DNA from: Candidatus Woesearchaeota archaeon
Lineage (GTDB): Archaea > Nanobdellota > Nanobdellia > Woesearchaeales > SKGA01
DNA length: 35,651 nucleotides
Direction of reading: 5' to 3'
Assembly (NCBI GenBank): GCA_016926395.1
Contig: JAFGOT010000027.1
Span: 1 to 35,651, forward strand
Both the position numbers and the translations under genes were made by a program. Below the pieces are notes generated by a model that made no database searches, was not told the origin of the DNA, and worked only from the letters and a program-made list of their open reading frames with translations. Each line of letters opens with the position of its first letter. Position 1 is the stretch's first letter. Of the stretch, positions 23,911-29,784 are shown in pieces.

Positions 23911-24720
23911 TTTGATTGCTTGTGCTAATGCCTCTTCACTTCGAACGTCTTGCCATTCTCCATAAAATACATATCCTGCACATTCTTCTCTGTTCGCTAG
24001 TTTAGGAAATACATCTTCCTCTAGTCTCCCATATCCTTCAGGAGCCTCATTTATTACTTCAGGTTCAAAAATGTAGAGTCCGGCATTAATTAGGTTTGTT
24101 GGAATATTTTCTTTTGGTTTTTCTACAAAACTATATACTCTATTTCCATTAAGAATTACGACTCCGTAGTCTTTAGGATTCATTGTGGTTGTTACTGCAA
24201 TTGTTGCTAATGTGCCTTGTTTTCGATGATATTCGTACATTTCTTTTATGTCAATGCTTTTTAGTTCATCACCATTACATACTAGAAATGTTCCACTTAT
24301 ATGTTGTGCTGCCTCTTTTAGTGCGCCTGCGGTTCCAAGAGGAACATCTTCTTCAATGTATGTTATTTCAACGCCAAGTTTTTTACCATCTTTTAGGTAA
24401 TTTTTTATAATTTCTTTTTTGTGACCTACTGCAATTATGAATTTTTTTATTCCTTGTTTTTTAAGCATTAAAATATTGTGTTCTAGAATTGTTTTTCCAT
24501 TTACTTCAAGCATTGTTGTTGGAATATCTTTCCGATCTATTTTCAGTTCGTATGGTCCTCCTGCAAGAATCACTGCTTGAGAGATGTTTTTTCTTTGGAG
24601 TGCTTTAGATAGATTGAGTTCAATCGCGTGACTTCTATTTTTTATTACGGTTCCATCTACTTGTGCATCTATTGATGATAGCATATCTTCGTCTATTGTG
24701 ATTGTTATTCTTTCTTTCAT
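23893..24720 (-). CDS. Ribbon-helix-helix/sugar-phosphate nucleotidyltransferase fusion
   Basis: Residues 1-45 of 275 (RITITIDEDMLSSIDAQVDG...NRSHAIELNLSKAL) form a ribbon-helix-helix DNA-binding domain of the CopG/MetJ kind. Residues 48-272 are an NTP_transferase fold of the mannose/glucose-1-phosphate nucleotidylyltransferase type: AVILAGG (49-55), MLEVNGKTILEHN, LGTAGAL, CNGDEL, and FVEKP. The usual GxGTRL signature after AGG is replaced by PYELKIDRK, and the PKPM lysine is lost (PTTM), so catalysis may be weak or altered. Such a fusion suggests a sugar-nucleotide enzyme that also binds DNA, perhaps regulating its own gene; that is inference. AAGGAT precedes the ATG. A 14-codon in-frame mini-ORF lies directly upstream. 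Confidence 0.85.
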   Translation of the reverse strand: MKERITITIDEDMLSSIDAQVDGTVIKNRSHAIELNLSKALQRKNISQAVILAGGPYELKIDRKDIPTTMLEVNGKTILEHNILMLKKQGIKKFIIAVGHKKEIIKNYLKDGKKLGVEITYIEEDVPLGTAGALKEAAQHISGTFLVCNGDELKSIDIKEMYEYHRKQGTLATIAVTTTMNPKDYGVVILNGNRVYSFVEKPKENIPTNLINAGLYIFEPEVINEAPEGYGRLEEDVFPKLANREECAGYVFYGEWQDVRSEEALAQAIKNWNND

Positions 24721-24729
24721 TTTTATCCT

Positions 24730-24774
24730 TTATAACAAATGAAGCTCAAAAACGGTTGTTTTTTGTTGTTTCAT
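24730..24774 (-). CDS. Putative 14-residue leader peptide
   Basis: Directly upstream of the nucleotidyltransferase gene, an ATG follows a near-perfect GGAGGA seven bases away, the strongest ribosome-binding site seen nearby. It encodes MKQQKTTVFELHLL and stops at TAA nine bases before the main ATG. It is in the same frame as the main gene, so stop read-through would add 18 residues. It may be a translational-coupling leader, a regulatory upstream ORF, or the former gene start cut off by a nonsense mutation. No homolog is recognised. Confidence 0.45.
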   Translation of the reverse strand: MKQQKTTVFELHLL

Positions 24775-24815
24775 TTTATATCCTCCAAATATAAGTATGA
24801 CAATATATGATGTGT

Positions 24816-24824
24816 TATTTAAAC
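24816..24824 (-). promoter_or_regulatory. TATA-like box for the leader-nucleotidyltransferase unit
   Basis: TATTTAAAC lies about 45 bases before the leader ATG. The predicted transcript starts near 24795 and includes the GGAGGA site. The adjoining stretch 24831-24950 shows no gene or clear element. Confidence 0.45.
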
Positions 24825-24950
24825 TTTATGAATCTAGTATGAACCCCTCTATTTAGTGGTTATTTATTTGTGTAGAATTGTTGTTTAAAAAGAAAGTGAA
24901 GGTGTCCTACATCTTAAGAAGTTGTATTGAATTGTTTAGAAATTTAAATG

Positions 24951-25015
24951 TTGAAACAGCTAAGCTGTTTCAATAAGTTAAGAATTAACTCCTGAAACTG
25001 TTTCAAGCAGTTTCA
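24951..25015 (-). terminator. Double hairpin terminator of the L37Ae-UPF0147 operon
   Basis: The first hairpin, TGAAACTG/CAGTTTCA (24993-25000 with 25008-25015), encloses the TGA stop of UPF0147. GTTAA/TTAAC (about 24977-24989) follows as a spacer. A second perfect 10-bp hairpin, TTGAAACAGC/GCTGTTTCAA (24951-24960 with 24964-24973), comes next. On the minus strand the second hairpin repeats the gene's end: ATTGAAACAGCTTAG (IETA-stop) against ATTGAAACTGCTTGA. Confidence 0.65.
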
Positions 25016-25260
25016 ATGCCTTCCAACATACTTGAGATGCTCCAAATTTGTTGTCTTGTAAATTGGTCTAAATTAGCATCTCCTGATATTTCATCAAGAT
25101 CACTAAGCAGTTTGTTAATAGTGAGAGAAAGGTCTTCATTATTTGAGCTTTTTAATAATTTAACAATCGCGCTTAATTTGTTCTTAATATTTCTTGGCAC
25201 GTTACTATCTTGTTCAAGTTCCGTAACATATTCTATTACTTCTTCCAGTTGCTCGTTCAT
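25003..25260 (-). CDS. UPF0147 family protein
   Basis: This 85-residue, all-helical acidic protein matches the conserved archaeal UPF0147 family, including NVPRNIKNKL near residue 20 and DANLDQFTRQQIW near residue 57. Its molecular function is not established. It is the last gene of an operon with prefoldin beta, Pcc1, RpoP and L37Ae, a context shared by many archaea. It begins about 56 bases after prefoldin beta and has a weak GGAG-type site (AACGGAGTAAAAAA before ATG). Its stop lies in a hairpin loop. Confidence 0.85.
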   Translation of the reverse strand: MNEQLEEVIEYVTELEQDSNVPRNIKNKLSAIVKLLKSSNNEDLSLTINKLLSDLDEISGDANLDQFTRQQIWSISSMLEGIETA

Positions 25261-25316
25261 TTTTTTACTCCGTTAAAAAATGCTCAAAATTTTTGATTGC
25301 ATTTTTTACACCATAT

Positions 25317-25631
25317 TTATTTTTCTAGATTATTGACGAGTTCTTCTCGTAATTTTTCAGCTTGTTCTTTAAGTTTAGATTCTTGTTTTTCTAAAGCATC
25401 CAGTCGGCTTTCATAAAGATTCTTCCGTTCTTCTAAACTATTTTTTATGTCTTTAGAATCTTTTTTTATCATTAATGTTCCAACAATTTGATATGCTTCT
25501 TTTTGATTTTTTAGTTCTCCAAGAGCACTATCTACTTCCATTATTTGTTTTTGATATTGTTGCTTTTGAGAAACGATTTGTGATAAGCTGTTTTCAATCA
25601 AACTGAGCTGTTGTATTTTTTCTTCGCTCAT
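25317..25631 (-). CDS. pfdB: Prefoldin subunit beta
   Basis: The 104-residue protein has the prefoldin beta plan: two long coiled-coil helices (about 5-45 and 65-102) joined by a short beta hairpin around YQIVGTLMIKKD. The signature ALGELKNQKEAYQIVGTLMI is nearly canonical. In the family, four beta and two alpha subunits form a jellyfish-shaped ATP-independent chaperone that hands unfolded proteins to the chaperonin. The start follows a GGTGA site (GGCTGGTGAAAA). It lies 12 bases after pcc1 in the operon. Confidence 0.93.
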   Translation of the reverse strand: MSEEKIQQLSLIENSLSQIVSQKQQYQKQIMEVDSALGELKNQKEAYQIVGTLMIKKDSKDIKNSLEERKNLYESRLDALEKQESKLKEQAEKLREELVNNLEK

Positions 25632-25643
25632 TTTTCACCAGCC

Positions 25644-25886
25644 TCATATTAATTTTTTTATTTGTTCGTAGATATCAAGAGTTTTGGTTATGCTTGTTAG
25701 TACTGCTCTTAAAGCAACCGCATCTTGTGCTTCCACTTTGAATATTAAATCAAGATTGTTTTTTTCGATACTGTATTTTGCTCGACTGTTGCTCAACTCT
25801 TTATCTTCGGGAGCGAACAGTTTTAGCAATTTTTCCGTTTCTGCTTCTTTAACGCACTCAGTTTTTAGGCTTAGTGTGTATTTCAT
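25644..25886 (-). CDS. pcc1: KEOPS complex subunit Pcc1
   Basis: The 80-residue protein has the small Pcc1 alpha/beta fold: beta strands MKYTLSLKTE, KNNLDLIFKVEAQD, and the C-terminal helix ALRAVLTSITKTLDIYEQI, close to archaeal Pcc1. Pcc1 dimerises and bridges Kae1 in the KEOPS complex that makes the t6A modification at position 37 of ANN-decoding tRNAs. The ATG overlaps the rpoP stop (ATGA), implying translational coupling. This is the usual archaeal gene neighbourhood, which supports the call. A t6A-modifying methylthiotransferase is encoded 2 kb away. Confidence 0.85.
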   Translation of the reverse strand: MKYTLSLKTECVKEAETEKLLKLFAPEDKELSNSRAKYSIEKNNLDLIFKVEAQDAVALRAVLTSITKTLDIYEQIKKLI

Positions 25887-26020
25887 CTTGCTTTAACAGT
25901 TGCACTTTTAGTTCGGGATTTAAAGATGATTTTTGATCCGCAATAAATGCATCGAACTTTCTTTTTGATGTATTGTTCTCCTACCACTTTGTTGCATGAG
26001 AAGCATCTATATTCAGCCAT
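25883..26020 (-). CDS. rpoP: DNA-directed RNA polymerase subunit P (Rpb12-like)
   Basis: A 45-residue zinc-ribbon protein: MAEYRCFSCNK (CxxC at 6-9) and VRCIYCGSKIIFKSR (CxxC at 24-27), followed by a basic tail. This is the layout of archaeal RpoP, which holds the Rpo3/Rpo10 platform of RNA polymerase. GGAG lies about ten bases before the ATG. Its TGA overlaps the pcc1 ATG, and L37Ae lies 26 bases upstream. Confidence 0.93.
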   Translation of the reverse strand: MAEYRCFSCNKVVGEQYIKKKVRCIYCGSKIIFKSRTKSATVKAR

Positions 26021-26046
26021 TTTATTTTATTCTCCTAGATTCAAGC

Positions 26047-26289
26047 TTAAATTTCAGCTACTTTGGTTTGGATTTTGGATTTTTTTGCTACAGTATATGC
26101 TTTACTTGCAAATTTAGTTCCGCATTTAGAACATTGCCAAATTCCAAGGCTTACTCTTTTTACTTGATCTCGTGAGCAGGATGGGCATGTATATTTTTGT
26201 CTTTGTTGTTTTTCGATTACACCAAATTTGTCTTTAACGGTTTTCCCGTATCGCGCACCGAATCTTTTTGTAGATGGATTTTTTACCAT
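26047..26289 (-). CDS. rpl37ae: 50S ribosomal protein L37Ae
   Basis: The 80-residue zinc-binding ribosomal protein opens with a basic segment (TKRFGARYGKTVKDK), followed by CPSC (residues 35-38) and CSKC (53-56) zinc knuckles and the closing GTKFASKAYTV typical of the family. First gene of the L37Ae-RpoP-Pcc1-prefoldin beta-UPF0147 operon. AAGGAG precedes the ATG. The start of transcription is unclear: an AT-rich TTATAA lies upstream near 26308-26318, and the tRNA gene on the same strand ends only 53 bases away, so co-transcription is possible. Confidence 0.95.
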   Translation of the reverse strand: MVKNPSTKRFGARYGKTVKDKFGVIEKQQRQKYTCPSCSRDQVKRVSLGIWQCSKCGTKFASKAYTVAKKSKIQTKVAEI

Positions 26290-26342
26290 TTTGTTTCTCC
26301 TTACTTTAATTTAAGATTATAATTTTTTATTGAATTTGTAGA

Positions 26343-26417
26343 TGGGGCTGTCCAGATTCGAACTGGAGTCCTATGGTCCCAAACCACAGATGATAGACCA
26401 AGCTACACTACAGCCCC
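26343..26417 (-). tRNA. tRNA-Pro (anticodon UGG)
   Basis: The acceptor stem GGGGCTG pairs with CAGCCCC. The anticodon arm TGTGG-TTTGGGA-CCATA gives anticodon TGG, and the T arm TCCAG-TTCGAAT-CTGGA is canonical. The D arm has a GGT in the loop and a weak three-pair stem with a G-U. The discriminator is A and CCA is not encoded, so it must be added after transcription. No intron. Confidence 0.95.
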
Positions 26418-26445
26418 AAATAGTAAGTTCGAGAAATGCTAGGCG

Positions 26446-26454
26446 ATTTATAAA
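26446..26454 (-). promoter_or_regulatory. TATA box for tRNA-Pro
   Basis: A TTTATAAA core (26447-26454) lies about 30 bases before the mature 5' end, the normal archaeal distance for a tRNA promoter. Confidence 0.7.
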
Positions 26455-26562
26455 GGTTTCCAAACACTTTTTTTACTCTACTTTAATTTAATTGTGCTCT
26501 AACGCCTTAAAACCGTAGAATTACGCAAATTTTCAAACCAAATACTTGTTTGCTCTTCACGC

Positions 26563-27609
26563 TTATAGGACTGGTGTGCCAAGATTTTTCTTCAGATTTT
26601 CAATTATTTCCACAGGACTTGGATCCGTCTTATATCTTAATGCTAAGTAATACGCGCTTAGGTCTCCTATTAAGATTGCTGTGAAAACTTTTGTTAAAAA
26701 GTCAGTTCCAGTTAATTTTATTTCAGTTGTTTCCACTCCTGCTTTATTTGTTAAATCTTTAACAAGTTCCATTCTTTTGTGAATTCTTCGATGGTCGTCA
26801 TCAAAGTGGAATGTTACAATATGATATTTTTCACTTTCAAGTCTTGTATAGCCTAAGATTTCATTATGATTAAATTCACTATAGCTATGGGAGAATGCAT
26901 GTATCTTTGCGTTCTCATTAATCTCACTTTTGAACCTATATGCTACAGGGTAATATTTATCAGAAGCATAAATTATTGGAATCGTTCCAAACAATTTCTC
27001 ACTAATATTTATTGAGTATGTTTTGAAATCAGGTTTTACTATCCCTTTTACTAATTCTTGAACGCTTGCCTGTTGAGTTGGTATTATTCCTAATCTTTCT
27101 AAAATTCGAAGGATTGGAAAGAATAGGTAGCTTATGGCTGCTGTTCTTGGTTGATATCCTTTTGGAACTTTTATGAATGGTAATCTGTTAAATGTGAATA
27201 ACTCTTCAAGTCTTCCTCCACTTGCAAGACCAACACATTTTCTTGTTATTCTTTGTGCTTCTTTAAATGCACTCAACGTTTCTTCTGTGTTTCCTGAATA
27301 ACTAACTGCAAACACTAATGAGTTCTCAGTCATTGTGCTTGGAATATTATAGTCTTTAACGGAAAAAACAGGAATTTTAGAACCTAGGTGGTTTAGTAAC
27401 ATTCTAGCAAATTCACTGCTTATTGCACTTCCACCCATTCCTAGAAAAAAGATTTTATCTACTGTTTGGATGTCAAACAGTTCAACATCGTCACCCAGTA
27501 AATATGCAGATTTTATATCTGCTCCTACCTTAGAATATTGTTCTAACAGGTTAGCTTTGTCATATTGGAAATAATCTTCAGGAAATTGATTTAGTTCATC
27601 TTCGGCCAT
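26563..27609 (-). CDS. Bifunctional phosphoglucose/phosphomannose isomerase
   Basis: The 348-residue protein interconverts fructose-6-phosphate with glucose-6- and mannose-6-phosphate. Two SIS domains are visible: FFLGMGGSAISSEF (about 53-66) and SYSGNTEETLSAFKEA (about 107-122), with the FNHNEILGYTR block (about 242) that carries the catalytic histidine/glutamate in this family. The C-terminus TDPSPVEIIENLKKNLG is canonical. The ATG at 27609 is preferred over a GTG six bases upstream. A TATA-like AT-rich stretch (about 27645-27660) is divergent from the methylthiotransferase promoter. Product mannose-6-phosphate would be the substrate of the mutase at 21271-22608. Confidence 0.92.
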   Translation of the reverse strand: MAEDELNQFPEDYFQYDKANLLEQYSKVGADIKSAYLLGDDVELFDIQTVDKIFFLGMGGSAISSEFARMLLNHLGSKIPVFSVKDYNIPSTMTENSLVFAVSYSGNTEETLSAFKEAQRITRKCVGLASGGRLEELFTFNRLPFIKVPKGYQPRTAAISYLFFPILRILERLGIIPTQQASVQELVKGIVKPDFKTYSINISEKLFGTIPIIYASDKYYPVAYRFKSEINENAKIHAFSHSYSEFNHNEILGYTRLESEKYHIVTFHFDDDHRRIHKRMELVKDLTNKAGVETTEIKLTGTDFLTKVFTAILIGDLSAYYLALRYKTDPSPVEIIENLKKNLGTPVL

Positions 27610-27687
27610 TGTCACGCACCCTAAAACCTCTATATTATCATAATATTTATTTATTTATAAATATATTCATAGTTTATTCCCTTTAGT

Positions 27688-27696
27688 TTTATAAAT
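27688..27696 (+). promoter_or_regulatory. TATA box for the methylthiotransferase gene
   Basis: TTTATAAAT lies 25-33 bases before the ATG at 27721. This supports that ATG as a leaderless start, rather than an in-frame TTG 12 bases upstream. Confidence 0.7.
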
Positions 27697-27720
27697 GCCT
27701 TCTTTTTCTTGTACATTGGT

Positions 27721-29046
27721 ATGACTTCAATTTTCATAAAGACCTTTGGATGTTCTCATAATGTTGCAGATAGTGAAGAACTTGCTTATTATCTGTCAAA
27801 TTTTGGTTATACTATTCTTGGTCTTGAAAATGTTACTAGTCATTTGAGCTCTTCTCAATCTGAATACGAATTAGAACTTCTAAAACAAGCTGATCTTATT
27901 ATTTATAACACTTGTACTGTAAAAAACCCTAGTGATGATAAATTTTTCACTTTGTTAAAAAGAACAAATAAACCTGTTGTACTTGCTGGTTGTATTCCTC
28001 AATCTCAAGTTGCAGATGAATGGTTAAAAGATTATAGTGCTATTGGCGTTGATAATCTTGACTTAATTGTTGAAGTTGTTGAAGGCACTCTAAAAGGGGA
28101 TGTTGTTCATCGACTTAAGAAAAGAAAAAGTTTAGATGATCGAGAACTTCCCATTATTAGGCGTAATTCTTTTGTTGCTATAATTCCTATTTTACAAGGT
28201 TGTCTTGGAAGTTGCACTTATTGTAAAACTAAACAGGCAAGAGGTCATCTTAAAAGTTACCCTAAAGAAACAATCATAAAACAAATTAGAAAAGCAAAAC
28301 ATGAAGGTGTAAAAGAAATCTGGCTTGTTTCTGAAGATAATGGTGCTTATGGAAAAGATATTGATTCTTCCCTGCCTGATTTGTTAAGAAATATTTCTTA
28401 CACTGTTTTGAATTCTGATATTATGGTGCGAGTTGGAATGCTTAATCCTGAATATGCTTTTGAATACAAAATTGAATTAGCAGAAATCATAAAACAAGAT
28501 TGTTTTTACAAATTTCTTCATATTCCAATTCAGTGTGCTAATGATTCTGTTCTAAAAGATATGAACAGACCTTACACCACTTCTCAATTTAAGGAGTCTT
28601 TTTCGTATCTAAGAGAAAAAATTCCAGATATAACTTTGGCTACTGATATCATTTGTGGTTTTCCAACTGAAAGTCCAGAACAATTTCTAGATACTCTTAA
28701 TTATGTTAAGGAAGAAAAATTTACTGTAATAAATATTTCAAAATTTTATCCAAGACCAAAAACTCCTGCCGCGAGGATGAAATTACTTCCGACACATGAA
28801 GTAAAACGTCGTAGTAAGGAATTGAGCGATTGGTTTTCTGGTGTGAATTTTAACGAGCCTTATGTTGGACAAACGTTATCTGTTTTATTCACTGAAAAAG
28901 GAAATGTTGATGGTTCGTTTATTGGTAAGACTAATAATTATCGAAATGTTATTGTTAAATCAAAAAAGGACATTTTAGGGATGCGTTTTAATGTTAAAAT
29001 ACATTCTACGACTCGAGATGATTTGCGAGGAGAAATAGTTAATTAG
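27721..29046 (+). CDS. tRNA t6A37 methylthiotransferase (CDKAL1/MtaB-like)
   Basis: A 441-residue radical-SAM enzyme converting t6A37 to ms2t6A37 in tRNA. The N-terminal UPF0004 domain provides three cysteines for the second iron-sulfur cluster (TFGCSHN, YNTCTVKN, LAGCIPQ). The radical-SAM motif is QGCLGSCTYC (about C161, C165, C168). A C-terminal TRAM domain (about 380-441, GQTLSVLFTEKG...VIVKS) binds tRNA. The layout and sequence fit the archaeal/eukaryotic branch. The substrate modification is made by KEOPS, whose Pcc1 subunit is encoded nearby. Its stop overlaps the stop of the convergent MscS-like gene by four bases. Confidence 0.92.
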   Translation: MTSIFIKTFGCSHNVADSEELAYYLSNFGYTILGLENVTSHLSSSQSEYELELLKQADLIIYNTCTVKNPSDDKFFTLLKRTNKPVVLAGCIPQSQVADEWLKDYSAIGVDNLDLIVEVVEGTLKGDVVHRLKKRKSLDDRELPIIRRNSFVAIIPILQGCLGSCTYCKTKQARGHLKSYPKETIIKQIRKAKHEGVKEIWLVSEDNGAYGKDIDSSLPDLLRNISYTVLNSDIMVRVGMLNPEYAFEYKIELAEIIKQDCFYKFLHIPIQCANDSVLKDMNRPYTTSQFKESFSYLREKIPDITLATDIICGFPTESPEQFLDTLNYVKEEKFTVINISKFYPRPKTPAARMKLLPTHEVKRRSKELSDWFSGVNFNEPYVGQTLSVLFTEKGNVDGSFIGKTNNYRNVIVKSKKDILGMRFNVKIHSTTRDDLRGEIVN

Positions 29047-29633
29047 TAATTATCTAGTCTTTTATTGTGAGCGTTTTCTTCTATTTTTTTTCTCACATGA
29101 GGTTCTTTTAAGAACAATCTGTTAGGGATATGTATTACATCGTCATATTTGGTTTCAACTTTTGTTTCAGAAAAATTAACTTCAATTACTTTCCCTTTTA
29201 CGCTGTTTATTTCTATAATTATTCCTGTTGGAATTCTTCTTGATATTTGTCTGTACGCCACAATGTTTGGTATTAAATCTTTTATCGCAAGTAAAGCCGA
29301 GATAAATAGAACTATAATCACTGCTATTGATATTATGTTTAAAAGCAGATTTGTTATTCCTACTTGATTTAAAGCAATGATTGTGAATATGAAATAAATC
29401 GAGAATGAAATAATTCCTGATATTAATTTTTCAATACTGGTTTTTATGCCCATTTTTTCTTTTAAGGCCTTATCTAGTTGAAACTCTTTTAAGACTTTTT
29501 GTAACAGCTTTCCAACTAAGTGTCCTAGTATTAGACCAATAAAAAACCACACTAATGCAATGATTATGTTGTTAATTAAAGGGTTGTTTTCAAGCAGGTT
29601 TCCTGTTGTAACGTTTAGGAAGCTTTCATTCAT
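29043..29633 (-). CDS. Short MscS-like membrane protein
   Basis: The 196-residue protein has a hydrophobic helix at about 22-45, two more at about 68-88 and 92-118, and a C-terminal beta part (IIIEINSVKGKVIEVNFSETKVET...VIHIPNRLFLKE) like the beta domain of MscS small-conductance mechanosensitive channels. The pore helix region is IAVIIVLFISALLAIKDLIPNIVA. It lacks the large C-terminal alpha/beta cage of bacterial MscS. Predicted role: ion or osmolyte passage under membrane tension (inferred). The promoter probably lies at CATTAAAAAC near 29660, divergent from the HerA-like gene. Confidence 0.75.
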   Translation of the reverse strand: MNESFLNVTTGNLLENNPLINNIIIALVWFFIGLILGHLVGKLLQKVLKEFQLDKALKEKMGIKTSIEKLISGIISFSIYFIFTIIALNQVGITNLLLNIISIAVIIVLFISALLAIKDLIPNIVAYRQISRRIPTGIIIEINSVKGKVIEVNFSETKVETKYDDVIHIPNRLFLKEPHVRKKIEENAHNKRLDNY

Positions 29634-29755
29634 TCTAACTGTAAAAGATGTCTGGCTGGTTTTTAATGTTTTCGCAAAATACGCCTTTGTTGTGCTTGTT
29701 TATTTGATTGTTTTTTGTTTATTTTCTTTATTATCTTCCTCATAGAGCGTAAGGC

Positions 29756-29763
29756 TTTTAAAC
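29756..29763 (+). promoter_or_regulatory. TATA-like box for the HerA-like gene
   Basis: TTTTAAAC lies 22-29 bases before the ATG at 29785, predicting a leaderless transcript. It is the loop of an inverted repeat AAGGC/GCCTT, possibly an operator. Confidence 0.5.
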
Positions 29764-29784
29764 GCCTTATTCTTACAATAAGTC

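Noticed and set aside
24831-24950. Possible small RNA or gene in the gap before UPF0147's terminator
   Set aside because: No open frame with a start signal and no convincing fold beyond a long-loop TGTAG/CTACA pairing.
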